DNA from: Bog-756 sp963835465
Lineage (GTDB): Bacteria; Actinomycetota; Acidimicrobiia; Acidimicrobiales; RAAP-2
Assembly: GCA_963835465.1 (NCBI GenBank)
Contig: CAWIFR010000006.1
Coordinates: 434,001 to 498,000 of the forward strand
Reading direction: 5' to 3'
Length of the DNA: 64,000 nucleotides
The position numbers and the translations under genes are program-made. The notes below the pieces were generated by a model. It was not told the origin of the DNA. It saw nothing but the letters and a program-made list of their open reading frames with translations, and searched no databases. This document shows, one piece after another, positions 9,874 to 18,202 of the stretch (within the stretch, counting starts at the first letter, position 1; every line of letters starts with the position of its first letter).

Positions 9874-10664
9874 TGCGTCGGCAACTACTCACCGCCGTCG
9901 GCATGATCATCGTCATGACCCTGGTGCTCGGACTGGCCTACGGGCTGGCCCTTACCGGGATCGGCGAGGCAGCCTTCAGTCACCAGGCCAACGGCTCCAT
10001 CGTCGAGAAGAACGGAAAGGCCGTGGGCTCCTCGCTCATCGGGCAGTCCTTCACCGATGCCAAGGGCAACCCCATCCCCAAGTACTTCCAGAGCCGGCCG
10101 TCGGACGCCGTCACCTCCTCGGCCACCGACAACATCACGGTCAGCGGTGCCTCGAACTACGGACCCTCCAACCCCCTGCTCATCGGGTTCATCCCCGGGG
10201 TCAACACCGTAGGGCTTGACGGAAAGCCGTCCAAGGGCAATCCCTTCGCCACTCCGACCGACCCATTCTGCGTGCCCATGTCGACAGGCTCCAGCGCCAC
10301 CCCGGTGGTCGCCCCCACTCCCGGTCAGAAGTACGCCAAGAACAGCGATGGCACGTACCAGTGTGACCCGGACACCGTTCCGCAGCGCGCCATCGCCTAC
10401 CGACAGGAGTTCGGCCTGCCCGCCAACAGCCAGGTTCCCGTGGACGCGGTGACCGCATCGGGGTCGGGGCTCGACCCCGACATCTCCGTGGCCAATGCCG
10501 ACCTCCAGGCCCCCACCGTGGCCCGGGCCCGGGGACTGTCCCTGGCCACGGTGAAGGGTCTGGTCCAGTCGAACACCACGGGGCGTAGCCTGGGTGTGCT
10601 CGGTGATCCCGGGGTCAACGTCCTGACGCTGAACCTGGCCCTGGACCAGATGACGGGCAAGTAG
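9873..10664 (+). CDS. kdpC: KdpC, potassium-transporting ATPase subunit C
   Basis: Single-span subunit that assists nucleotide binding and assembly of KdpFABC. One N-terminal membrane helix (about residues 8-30), then a soluble part with GSSLIGQSF, PKYFQSRPSDA, SNYGPSNPLL and the C-terminal GDPGVNVLTLNLALD. At 263 residues it is longer than the roughly 190 of enteric KdpC because of an insertion around residues 110-165, as in other actinobacterial members. Intact. Confidence 0.92.
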   Translation: MRRQLLTAVGMIIVMTLVLGLAYGLALTGIGEAAFSHQANGSIVEKNGKAVGSSLIGQSFTDAKGNPIPKYFQSRPSDAVTSSATDNITVSGASNYGPSNPLLIGFIPGVNTVGLDGKPSKGNPFATPTDPFCVPMSTGSSATPVVAPTPGQKYAKNSDGTYQCDPDTVPQRAIAYRQEFGLPANSQVPVDAVTASGSGLDPDISVANADLQAPTVARARGLSLATVKGLVQSNTTGRSLGVLGDPGVNVLTLNLALDQMTGK

Positions 10665-10696
10665 GCAGAGCCGAACCGAGCAGGAGGCGAAGCAGG

Positions 10697-13462
10697 GTGG
10701 CACGAGGAAAGCTGCGGCTGTATCTCGGTGCTGCCCCCGGTGTGGGCAAGACCTACGCCATGCTGAACGAGGGATGGCGACGTAAGGAGCGGGGTACCGA
10801 CGTCGTCGTCGGATGGGTCGAGGAGCACGGCCGGCCCCAGACCGACGCCCAGATCCGGGACTTGGAGATCTTTCCCCGACGCCAGGTCGAGTACCGGGGC
10901 CAGGCCTTCGAGGAGATGGACCTCGACGGACTCATCGCCCGCCATCCCGAGCTGGTGCTCGTGGACGAGCTGGCCCACTCCAACGTGCCGGGGTCCAAGC
11001 ACGCCAAACGGTGGCAGGACGTGAACGACCTCCTGGACGCCGGGATCAACGTCATCTCCACCGTGAACCTGCAACACCTGGAGTCCCTCAACGACGTGGT
11101 GGAGCGGATCACCGGCGTGGCCCAGCAGGAGACGGTGCCCGACCGGGTGGTCCGGGCAGCCGACCAGCTCGAGCTGGTCGACATGGCCCCCGAGGCCCTG
11201 CGCCGCCGTCTGGCCCACGGCAACGTCTACCCGCACGAGCGGATCGACGCCGCGCTGGGGAATTACTTTCGCACCGGCAACCTCACGGCCCTGCGCGAGT
11301 TGGCCCTGCTGTGGGTGGCCGACCGGGTGGACGAGGAGCTCAACGACTATCGCGAACGCCACAACATCGCCGGGGCGTGGGAGACCAAGGAGCGGGTGGT
11401 GGTGTCCCTCACCGGCTCACGCGGCAGCGCCGAGCTCGTCCGCCGGGCGGCCCGGATGGCCATGCGGACCAAGGCCGAGCTCGTGGGGGTGCATGTGCGC
11501 ACCGACGACGGGCTGAGCGGCACGGGGTCCCCGGGGCTACGCCAGAACCGCGCCCTCCTCGATGACCTCGGCGGTCGGTACGTCGAGGTGGTCGGGGCCG
11601 ACGTGGCCCCGGCCCTGGTCCAGGTGGCCCGGGCCGAGAACGCCACCCAGCTGGTGATGGGGGCCACCCATCGCAGCCGGGTCACCGAGTTCGTACGCGG
11701 CTCGGTGATCAACTCGGTCATCAGGGCGGCCGGTGGCTCACTCGACGTGCACGTCATCGCCACCGATGTGGCTCGTGACGCACGCGAGGACACCGCTCAC
11801 GAAGGCGCCGGAGGAGGGACCGGCGGGAACGACGCGGCACGTCGCCGGGCCGCGGCCCGCCACAACCGGCGGCTGCTCTCTCCGGTCTCGGTTCGACGGC
11901 GGACCGCGGCGGTGCTGATCGCGGTCATCGGGTTCCCACTGCTCACGTGGGTGCTCACCGGTGGGCGGAGCAACGCCGAACTGGCTACCGCGCTCAGCTC
12001 GTACCTGGTCCTGGTCGTCGTGGTGGCGGCGACCGGCGGGGTGTGGCCGGCGGCGCTGGCCGCGGTGGCCGGCTTCCTCCTGTCCAACTACTACTTCGCC
12101 CCACCTGTCCACACCTTCACCATCACCGACACCCGGGACATCCTGGCTCTGGTCATGTTCCTGGTCACCGCCGGCGTGGTCAGCCTGTTGGTCGACCTGT
12201 CGGCCCGGCGGACGGCCACGGCCATCCAGGCCCGCGCCGACGCCCGGATGCTGGCCCGGGTGGCGGGTCGGATGGTCGCCCCGGAGGGGAATCCCCTCCC
12301 CGCCCTCCTGGAGGAGCTGATGGTCGCCTTCCGGCTGGAGTCGGTGGCCGTGCTGCGGTCCGCGGCCGAATCGACCGCCGATTCCGGGGGACGGATCGGC
12401 TCGTGGTCGAGCGTGACCACGGCGGGGCTCCAGCCCCCCGCCACTCCTGACGAGGCCACTCTGGTCCTCCCCCTCACCGACCGGGAGGTGCTGGCCCTCC
12501 GGGGCCCGGGCCTCACCGCCGAGGACCGGGACATCCTCTCGGCCTTCGCCGCGCAGCTGGCCACGGCCCTGGAGAGCGACCGGCTCCACGCCGAGGCAGC
12601 CGAAGCTGACTCCTTGGCCCGGGCCAACCAGCTGCGTTCGGCGCTCCTGGCCGCAGTCAGCCACGACCTGCGTACGCCGCTGGCCTCGATCAAAGCGGCG
12701 TCCTCCAGCCTGCTCTCCGACCAGCTGGAGTTCGGGCCCGAGGAGACCCGGATCCTGCTCCGCACCATCGACGACGAGTCCGATCGTCTCAGCAGCCTGG
12801 TGGAGAACCTGTTGGACATGAGCCGGCTCGAGACCGGGGCCATGGAGGTGCTCGACACGAGCACCGACGTCCACGAGCTCATCGAGTCCGCGGTCGGGAG
12901 CCTGGGGCCGAGGGGCGGGGGCATCACGGTGGACGTGCACCCCGATATCCTCCGGGTCCGCACGGATCCGGTGCTGCTGGAGCGGGCCGTGGCCAACCTG
13001 GTCGACAACGCACTGATCCACGGCGGGGGCAATGGGCTGCGCATCGAGGCAGGGGCGGTGGCCGGACGGGTGGACATCCGGGTCATCGACCGGGGACCCG
13101 GTATCCGCCGCGAGGACCGCCACGTGGTCTTCAGGCCGTTCCAACGGCTGGGCGACTCGGAGAACCGGGTCGGCGTCGGCCTCGGCCTGGCCGTGGCCCG
13201 GGGCTTCGTGGAGGCCGTGGGGGGCGAGCTCGACGTCGACGACACGCCGGGTGGCGGCTGCACCATGGTGGTGCGACTGCCGCAGCCCGACGCCGACGCC
13301 AGGCCCGAGGGGATCGGGCCGGAAGGCGATGCCGCTGAGGCCGGCCCGGAACCCGACGAGTCCACGACAGCGTTCGGGTCCCACGTGGCTGCTGATGCCG
13401 GCACCGAGGACGGCGGCGGCACCACCACGGTCACCGGCTCCCAGAGCACGCCGGCCCCGTGA
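10697..13462 (+). CDS. kdpD: KdpD, osmosensitive K+ sensor histidine kinase
   Basis: Senses low potassium or turgor and phosphorylates KdpE. Order in 921 residues: KdpD N-terminal domain with Walker A GAAPGVGKTY (residues 11-20) and DELAHSNVPGS; a universal-stress-like domain (about 230-365); four membrane helices of the DUF4118 module (about 400-500, including NYYFAPPVHTFTI); GAF region; dimerisation/phosphoacceptor SHDLRTPLASIKA with His656; and an HATPase domain (NLVDNALIHGG, GPGIRREDR, GVGLGLAVARG). The tail of about 50 residues after VRLPQPD is Gly/Pro/Glu-rich and of no known role. GTG start with AGGAGG about 10 nt upstream. It overlaps kdpE by 4 nt. Confidence 0.95.
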   Translation: MARGKLRLYLGAAPGVGKTYAMLNEGWRRKERGTDVVVGWVEEHGRPQTDAQIRDLEIFPRRQVEYRGQAFEEMDLDGLIARHPELVLVDELAHSNVPGSKHAKRWQDVNDLLDAGINVISTVNLQHLESLNDVVERITGVAQQETVPDRVVRAADQLELVDMAPEALRRRLAHGNVYPHERIDAALGNYFRTGNLTALRELALLWVADRVDEELNDYRERHNIAGAWETKERVVVSLTGSRGSAELVRRAARMAMRTKAELVGVHVRTDDGLSGTGSPGLRQNRALLDDLGGRYVEVVGADVAPALVQVARAENATQLVMGATHRSRVTEFVRGSVINSVIRAAGGSLDVHVIATDVARDAREDTAHEGAGGGTGGNDAARRRAAARHNRRLLSPVSVRRRTAAVLIAVIGFPLLTWVLTGGRSNAELATALSSYLVLVVVVAATGGVWPAALAAVAGFLLSNYYFAPPVHTFTITDTRDILALVMFLVTAGVVSLLVDLSARRTATAIQARADARMLARVAGRMVAPEGNPLPALLEELMVAFRLESVAVLRSAAESTADSGGRIGSWSSVTTAGLQPPATPDEATLVLPLTDREVLALRGPGLTAEDRDILSAFAAQLATALESDRLHAEAAEADSLARANQLRSALLAAVSHDLRTPLASIKAASSSLLSDQLEFGPEETRILLRTIDDESDRLSSLVENLLDMSRLETGAMEVLDTSTDVHELIESAVGSLGPRGGGITVDVHPDILRVRTDPVLLERAVANLVDNALIHGGGNGLRIEAGAVAGRVDIRVIDRGPGIRREDRHVVFRPFQRLGDSENRVGVGLGLAVARGFVEAVGGELDVDDTPGGGCTMVVRLPQPDADARPEGIGPEGDAAEAGPEPDESTTAFGSHVAADAGTEDGGGTTTVTGSQSTPAP

Positions 13463-14172
13463 CTCCTCCCCCACCTACCCCGGCCACGGCCGAATCCGGC
13501 ATCAAGGTACTGGTGTGCGACGACGACACCTCCCTGTTGCGAGCCCTGTCCATCAGCCTCACCGCCCGCGGCTACGAGGTCATCGTGGCCCGGTCCGGTG
13601 AGGAGGGCCTGGACCGTGCCGCCCACCGCCATCCCGACGTGGTGCTGCTCGACCTCGGTCTGCCGGGCATCGACGGCGTCGAGGTGGTCCGGGGGATCCG
13701 AGGGTGGAGCAAGGTCCCGATCATCGTCCTCTCCGCCCGCCACCAGAGCGTGAGCAAGGTGGAAGCCCTGGATGCCGGAGCGGACGACTACGTGACCAAG
13801 CCCTTCGGCATGGACGAGCTGCTGGCCCGACTCCGGGCCGCGGTGCGACGGGGCGCCTCGGGGCCCGACGACCCGATCGTGGAGGCGGAGGGATTCACCG
13901 TCGACCTGGCGGAGAAGCGGGTCACCCGCGAGGGCAGGGACGTGCACCTCACCCCGAAGGAGTGGGACATCGTCGAGGTCCTGGTGCGCCACCCGGGCCG
14001 CCTGGTCTCCCAGCAACAGCTGCTCCACGACGTATGGGGGCCGGAGTACGAGACCGAGACCGAGTACCTGCGGGTGCTCATGGGCCGGGTCCGGCGCAAG
14101 CTCGAGGTGGACCACTCCCGGCCCCGCCACTTCCGGACCGAACCGGGCATGGGCTACCGGTTCGAGCCCTGA
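13459..14172 (+). CDS. kdpE: KdpE, OmpR-family response regulator
   Basis: DNA-binding partner of KdpD that activates kdp expression. Receiver domain with acidic pocket VCDDD, phosphoacceptor Asp65 in VVLLDLGLPG and Lys114 in TKPFG, followed by a winged-helix domain (LTPKEWDIVEVLVRHPG, YLRVLMGRVRRKLE, EPGMGYRFEP). 237 residues, standard length. The GTG start lies inside the kdpD stop (GTGA). Confidence 0.95.
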   Translation: MTPPPPTPATAESGIKVLVCDDDTSLLRALSISLTARGYEVIVARSGEEGLDRAAHRHPDVVLLDLGLPGIDGVEVVRGIRGWSKVPIIVLSARHQSVSKVEALDAGADDYVTKPFGMDELLARLRAAVRRGASGPDDPIVEAEGFTVDLAEKRVTREGRDVHLTPKEWDIVEVLVRHPGRLVSQQQLLHDVWGPEYETETEYLRVLMGRVRRKLEVDHSRPRHFRTEPGMGYRFEP

Positions 14173-14185
14173 GGGGTCGACTCCC

Positions 14186-14191
14186 TAGGAT
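14186..14191 (+). promoter_or_regulatory. -10 element TAGGAT, leaderless promoter
   Basis: TAGGAT followed by 7 nt and the ATG at 14199; no ribosome binding site. Suggests the fusion gene is transcribed independently of kdpE. Confidence 0.45.
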
Positions 14192-14198
14192 CCGGACC

Positions 14199-15275
14199 AT
14201 GGACCGGGCCACCGTCGACCTCTATGACCGCCGGGGACTGGAGTGGGCGGCCGCCCACGCCGACGCCGGCCGGCGGCCCGAGGCCGAGGCCTTCGACGGC
14301 CGGGTGGTCCCCGGCGGCCTCCGCCTCGACGTGGGGTGCGGGGCCGGGCGCTACCTGCCCCACCTGGGATCGCCGGCGGTGGGGTTCGACGCCTCGGCGG
14401 CCATGCTGGACGCCTGCCGCAGCGTGGTCCCTGACGCCCTCTATGTGCAGGGCGACGTGGAGCATCTGCCCTTTGCCCGGACCTCCCTTGACGGGGCGTG
14501 GTCGTGGATGACCCACCTGCACATCCCCCGCGACCGCTTGCCCATGGCCCTGTGGGACCTGCATCGGGTGCTCCGGGTGGGGAGCCCGTTCGAGGTGCAG
14601 GTGCTTGCCGGCTCCTACGAGGGCGACGACCTGCCCGGGGACCGGCTGCGGGGCCGCTATTTCGCCGGCTGGGAGCCCGACCGCCTGATGGACGTGGTGA
14701 CCGGGGCCGGTTTCGAGGTCGAGGAGGATTCGCTCACGGTGTCCGGCGACGAGGTCCGGCTGCGGGCGTGGCGGGCCCGCACCCTGGCCGACACGGTCGG
14801 AGCGGGCATGCGGCTGTTGGTCTGCGGGGTCAACCCCTCCTGGTACTCGGCCGACGCCGGCGTCGGCTACGCCCGACCCGGCAACCGGTTCTGGCCGGCG
14901 GCGATGGCCGCGGGCATCGTGACAGCCGATCGCGACCCGTCGAGCGCGCTGCTCGACCACGGCCTCGGGATGACCGACTTCGTCAAGCGGCCCAGCCGGA
15001 CCGCGGTCGAGGTGCGCAGCGAGGAGTACGCCGCCGGCTTCGCCCGGGTCGAGCGGCTGGTGCAGTGGCTCCGTCCCGGGGCGGTCTGCTTCACCGGGCT
15101 GTCGGGGTGGCGCGACGTGGTCGATGCCGGAGCCGTGGCCGGGCTCCAGCCCCGCGGGATCGGCGGTCGACCGGCCTATGTCATGCCCTCGACCAGCGGC
15201 CTCAATGCCCGGACATCCCTCGCCGAGTTGGCCGACCACCTCGGAGAGGCCTACGCGCTCGGCGGTTCGGCGTGA
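14199..15275 (+). CDS. SAM methyltransferase fused to Mug-type mismatch uracil-DNA glycosylase
   Basis: 358 residues in one uninterrupted frame. Residues 1 to about 200 form a class I methyltransferase: DVGCGAGRYLPHLG from Asp44, then GFDASAAML, GDVEHLPF and HRVLRVGSPFEV. Residues about 204-358 match mismatch-specific uracil/thymine DNA glycosylase (Mug): GVNPSWYSADAG, ARPGNRFWPAAM, and PSTSGLNA near residues 330-337. Mug has GxNP(G/S) and NPSGLN at these places; here Asn212 is kept, and STSGLN replaces NPSGLN. Mug removes U or ethenocytosine opposite G. The methyltransferase substrate is unknown. A Met at 204 could start a separate Mug protein, but no stop separates the domains. Confidence 0.8.
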   Translation: MDRATVDLYDRRGLEWAAAHADAGRRPEAEAFDGRVVPGGLRLDVGCGAGRYLPHLGSPAVGFDASAAMLDACRSVVPDALYVQGDVEHLPFARTSLDGAWSWMTHLHIPRDRLPMALWDLHRVLRVGSPFEVQVLAGSYEGDDLPGDRLRGRYFAGWEPDRLMDVVTGAGFEVEEDSLTVSGDEVRLRAWRARTLADTVGAGMRLLVCGVNPSWYSADAGVGYARPGNRFWPAAMAAGIVTADRDPSSALLDHGLGMTDFVKRPSRTAVEVRSEEYAAGFARVERLVQWLRPGAVCFTGLSGWRDVVDAGAVAGLQPRGIGGRPAYVMPSTSGLNARTSLAELADHLGEAYALGGSA

Positions 15276-15296
15276 GACCGGTCGGGTGGCCGACCC

Positions 15297-15719
15297 TCAG
15301 GGTGCCCAGGGGCCGACGCCGCCGATCCGCTCGGCGGTGATCTGCACGACGTAGCCCAGGCTGGGATCGGTCACACCGGGGAAGACCACGTCGGGGCCGA
15401 GGTAGACATGGGCCAGGCGCTGGAGGAGGGGGGCGGCCCCACCTTCCACCACCTCGGCCCGGCCCCGGACCACCAGGTAGTGGTCCAGGCCGTGGTCGTT
15501 GCGTCCCTCCGCCTCGATGGACAGGGACACCCGGGGGTCGCGTCGGAGGTTCTGCACCTTGCGCCACGCTCCCATGTGGCCCGAGACGATCCGGTCACCG
15601 TCGAGACCCACCCAGACCAGCGAGACCTGTGGGCTGCCGTCGGGGTCCAGGGTGACCAGGTGGGCCAGGCGCCCCGCGGTGATCACCCCACGCACTGCTT
15701 CGGTCAGCGGCACGCTCAC
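15297..15719 (-). CDS. PPOX-class F420-dependent enzyme (FDOR family)
   Basis: 140-residue split-barrel flavin/F420-binding protein. Typical elements: AHLVTLDPDGSPQVSLVWVGLDGDRI, a Lys/Arg-rich KVQNLRRDPRVSLSIE cofactor-phosphate segment, and DHYLVVRGRAEV. Such proteins (TIGR03618-like) reduce or bind small molecules with coenzyme F420. The GTG start overlaps the stop of the upstream SDR gene by 4 nt, and the SDR in turn overlaps the monooxygenase start, so three genes form a tight operon. Substrate unknown. Confidence 0.8.
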   Translation of the reverse strand: MSVPLTEAVRGVITAGRLAHLVTLDPDGSPQVSLVWVGLDGDRIVSGHMGAWRKVQNLRRDPRVSLSIEAEGRNDHGLDHYLVVRGRAEVVEGGAAPLLQRLAHVYLGPDVVFPGVTDPSLGYVVQITAERIGGVGPWAP

Positions 15720-16507
15720 GGTCGGGCCCCCGGGTCGGACACCAGGTCCTCCAGGGGCTCTTCCACCTGGGAGCTGGGCAACAGGCTGCCGCCGTCCACC
15801 GGGAGGTTGATGCCGGTGACATAGGAGGCCCAGTCGGAGCAGAGGAAAGCAATGACCCCGGCCACGTCGGACGCCGTGCCCACCCGGCGGAGGGGGGTCC
15901 GCCGCTCGATGCCCGAGCGGATGACGGGATCGTCGAGGAACGGGGCGGTGAAGGGGGTGTCGATGAGGCCGGGCGACACACAGTTGACCCGCAGGGTGGG
16001 CCCGTACTCGAGGGCGGCCGACTGGGTGAGGGCGATGACCGCGGCCTTGGCGGCCGAGTAGGCCGCCTCACCCCGGGTGGGGCGCATGCCGCTGATCGAC
16101 GAGACGTTCACGATGGCGCCACCTCCCCCGGCCAGGATGAGCGGCGCCCCGGCCCGGATGCCGTGGAAGGTGCCCCGCATGGAGGCGTCGACCACGCGGT
16201 CGTAGGCGTGGTCACTGTGCCGGTGGAAGGGCCGGGCCAACCCGATGCCGGCGTTGTTGATCAGGAGACTGAGGCCGCCGAGTTCCTCGACGGCCCGGTC
16301 CATGGCCGCATCCACCGCGTCCCGGTCGGCCATGTCGGCCACCACGACCGGCCCGGCGACCTCCCTGGCCACCTGGGCGGCCGACTCCGCGTCGAGGTCG
16401 AGGGCGGCCACCACGGCCCCTTCGGCATGCAGGCGGAGGCAGGTGGCGCGGCCGATCCCCGATCCAGCCCCGGTGACCAGGGCGCGGTGCCCGTCCAGGA
16501 GTCCCAT
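15716..16507 (-). CDS. SDR family oxidoreductase
   Basis: 263 residues. TGAGSGIGRA, an Asp after strand 2 (ALDLDAES) indicating NAD(H) preference, NNAGIG, NVSSISG, YSAAKAA with catalytic Tyr/Lys, and NCVSPGLIDTPF. The C-terminus has VTGINLPVDGGSLL. Middle gene of the three-gene minus-strand operon 16833-15297. Likely acts on a secondary alcohol or ketone; no closer assignment is possible. Confidence 0.85.
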   Translation of the reverse strand: MGLLDGHRALVTGAGSGIGRATCLRLHAEGAVVAALDLDAESAAQVAREVAGPVVVADMADRDAVDAAMDRAVEELGGLSLLINNAGIGLARPFHRHSDHAYDRVVDASMRGTFHGIRAGAPLILAGGGGAIVNVSSISGMRPTRGEAAYSAAKAAVIALTQSAALEYGPTLRVNCVSPGLIDTPFTAPFLDDPVIRSGIERRTPLRRVGTASDVAGVIAFLCSDWASYVTGINLPVDGGSLLPSSQVEEPLEDLVSDPGARP

Positions 16508-16833
16508 CAGGCCTGTGGTGCCGTGGGCCCGGCCTGGACGGTGGCCGGCGGCAGTTCATAGTGGACAACATCAGGCGGTGAATCGAAATAGGGCCCGATC
16601 AGGGACCGCCAGGTGACGAAGGTCTGCGACTCCCGGAAGCCGACCGTGTGGTCCTCCAGGGATTCCCACTCCACCAGCAAGAGGTAGCGGTCTGTCCTCT
16701 CGATCCCCCGGTGCAGGCGCAGGGAGACGAATCCCGGGCACGCGCCGATCACGGCACGGGCCTCGGCCAGGGCGGCTTCGAACGCCTCGGACGTCCCCGG
16801 TTTGACATCGATCAGGGCGTGCTCGAGGACCAT
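16507..16833 (-). CDS. antibiotic biosynthesis monooxygenase (ABM) domain protein
   Basis: 108-residue ferredoxin-like dimeric barrel. MVLEHALIDVKPGTSEAFE at the start, then GFVSLRLHRGIERTDRYLLLVEWESLEDH, the characteristic ABM strand pattern with EWES. Family members are heme- or cofactor-free oxygenases or quinol-processing proteins. Start at 16833 is supported by a leaderless -10 (TAGCGT) 7 nt upstream. Stop overlaps the SDR start by one base. Confidence 0.78.
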   Translation of the reverse strand: MVLEHALIDVKPGTSEAFEAALAEARAVIGACPGFVSLRLHRGIERTDRYLLLVEWESLEDHTVGFRESQTFVTWRSLIGPYFDSPPDVVHYELPPATVQAGPTAPQA

Positions 16834-16840
16834 GCTCCCG

Positions 16841-16846
16841 ACGCTA
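16841..16846 (-). promoter_or_regulatory. -10 element TAGCGT, leaderless promoter
   Basis: On the minus strand TAGCGT is followed by 7 nt and the ATG at 16833. Drives the three-gene ABM-SDR-PPOX operon. Confidence 0.45.
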
Positions 16847-16958
16847 CCGGGCGACCCGCCAGGAATACCAGGGGGCAGGGCCAGGTTGCACCCCGGGTGG
16901 GACGGTGTGGGGTGCGCCCACGGCCGCCGGATGGACAAGAGAGCGTGAGGTGCACATC

Positions 16959-17669
16959 GTGGACGTGGAGATCTGGTCGGACGTGGTGTGCCCCTGGTGT
17001 TATGTGGGCAAGCGCCAGTTCGAGGAGGCCCTGGGCCGATTCAGCCACGCCGACCAGGTCGCGGTGTCCTGGCGGAGCTTCGAGCTCGACCCGTCGTCGC
17101 CCCGTGAAGTCGGGATGAGCATGGACCGGATCCTGGAGCGCAAGTACGGGATGACGGCGGAGCAGGCACGGACGGCCAACCAGCAGATGACCTCGCTGGC
17201 CGCCGGTCTGGGACTCGAGTACCACCTCGACCGGGTGCAGCCCGGGAATACCTTCGATGCCCATCGACTCATCCATCTGGCCGCCACCCACGGCCGCGCC
17301 GGTGACCTGAAGGAGCGGCTGCTCGCCGCCTACTTCACCGAGGGCCGGTCAGTGGGCGATCGGGCCACCCTGACCGCGCTGGCCGTCGAGGTGGGCCTCG
17401 ACAAGGCCGAGGTCGACCAGACGCTGCACGGCGAGGCCTTCACCGCCGAGGTGCGGGCCGACGAGGCCCGGGCGGTTGCCCTCGGGGCCACCGGGGTTCC
17501 GTTCTTCGTCATCGACGAGACCTACGGGGTGGCCGGAGCCCAGGGGGCCGACACCCTGCTCGGCGCGCTGGAGCGGGCGTGGACCGAGTCCCACCCGGTC
17601 ACGCTGCTCAATCCGACGGAGTCAGCCGCCGACGGCCCGGACTGCGCCGACGGGGCCTGCCGCATCTGA
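16959..17669 (+). CDS. DsbA family oxidoreductase (FrnE-like)
   Basis: Thioredoxin-fold protein with an inserted helical domain. The start DVEIWSDVVCPWCYVGKRQFE carries the CxxC redox motif (CPWC) near residue 11; the cis-Pro loop is ATGVPFFVIDETYGVAGAQ. About 236 residues, usual for FrnE-type 2-hydroxychromene-2-carboxylate isomerase-like/DSBA proteins, which are cytoplasmic and lack a signal peptide. GTG at 16959 is chosen over GTG at 16950 because GTGAGG at 16945-16950 would be its ribosome site. The C-terminus CADGACRI adds two Cys, perhaps redox-active or metal-binding. Confidence 0.82.
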   Translation: MDVEIWSDVVCPWCYVGKRQFEEALGRFSHADQVAVSWRSFELDPSSPREVGMSMDRILERKYGMTAEQARTANQQMTSLAAGLGLEYHLDRVQPGNTFDAHRLIHLAATHGRAGDLKERLLAAYFTEGRSVGDRATLTALAVEVGLDKAEVDQTLHGEAFTAEVRADEARAVALGATGVPFFVIDETYGVAGAQGADTLLGALERAWTESHPVTLLNPTESAADGPDCADGACRI

Positions 17670-17708
17670 CGCTGTCGGTGGGGACCCTGCTCTCGTCGAA
17701 CGGACGGG

Positions 17709-18137
17709 TCAGCCCTGCACCTGGCCGTAGGCGTGGGTGGCGGTAAGCGTGGCCACGATCCGTCCCTGGCCCACCATGGCCTGTCGGAACTCGTCCCAGT
17801 CGGGGTGCTCCCCCTGGGCCAGGCGGTACATGTCGACCAGTTCGTCGACGACGGCGTCATCGACCGCGGCGGCCACCGCCGAGAGGGCAACCGTCCCGTC
17901 GAGTACGACGTAGGACCAGAAGTCATCGCTCGTCACGTGCAACGAGGCCCGGGGATCCCGACGGAGATTGGCCGTCTTGGCCCTGCTGTCGGTGACGGAG
18001 ATCCGTGCGGTGTGGCCGGGACCGGGCAGGTACACGATGTTGGACAGCTGGGGGCGGCCATCGCCCCGAAGGGTGACCAGCACGCCGTGGGTGTGCCGGT
18101 CGGCAAAGGCGAAGGCCTCATCGAGGGTGAGTGCCAT
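17709..18137 (-). CDS. PPOX-class F420-dependent oxidoreductase
   Basis: 142 residues, beginning MALTLDEAFAFADRHTHGVLVTLRGDGRPQ. It shows GRPQLSNIVY, the phosphate-binding AKTANLRRDPRASLHV, and FWSYVVLDGTVALS, a second FDOR-type split barrel, distantly similar to the one at 15297. ATG at 18137 is preferred to an upstream start at 18182 because TACGGT stands 6 nt before it. Together with the adjacent luciferase-like gene this suggests F420 use in the organism. Confidence 0.78.
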   Translation of the reverse strand: MALTLDEAFAFADRHTHGVLVTLRGDGRPQLSNIVYLPGPGHTARISVTDSRAKTANLRRDPRASLHVTSDDFWSYVVLDGTVALSAVAAAVDDAVVDELVDMYRLAQGEHPDWDEFRQAMVGQGRIVATLTATHAYGQVQG

Positions 18138-18143
18138 CGGCCT

Positions 18144-18149
18144 ACCGTA
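18144..18149 (-). promoter_or_regulatory. -10 element TACGGT, leaderless promoter
   Basis: Minus-strand TACGGT, 6 nt before the ATG at 18137. No Shine-Dalgarno. Confidence 0.4.
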
Positions 18150-18202
18150 CCGGGAGATGGATCGGCGCGCCCCGGCGAGCACCGGGTACGCCGCGGTACC
18201 GA

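Noticed and set aside
12091..14130. 679-codon open frame on the minus strand
   Set aside because: Lies opposite kdpD and kdpE, which have complete domain motifs; Ser/Arg-rich antisense with no family features.
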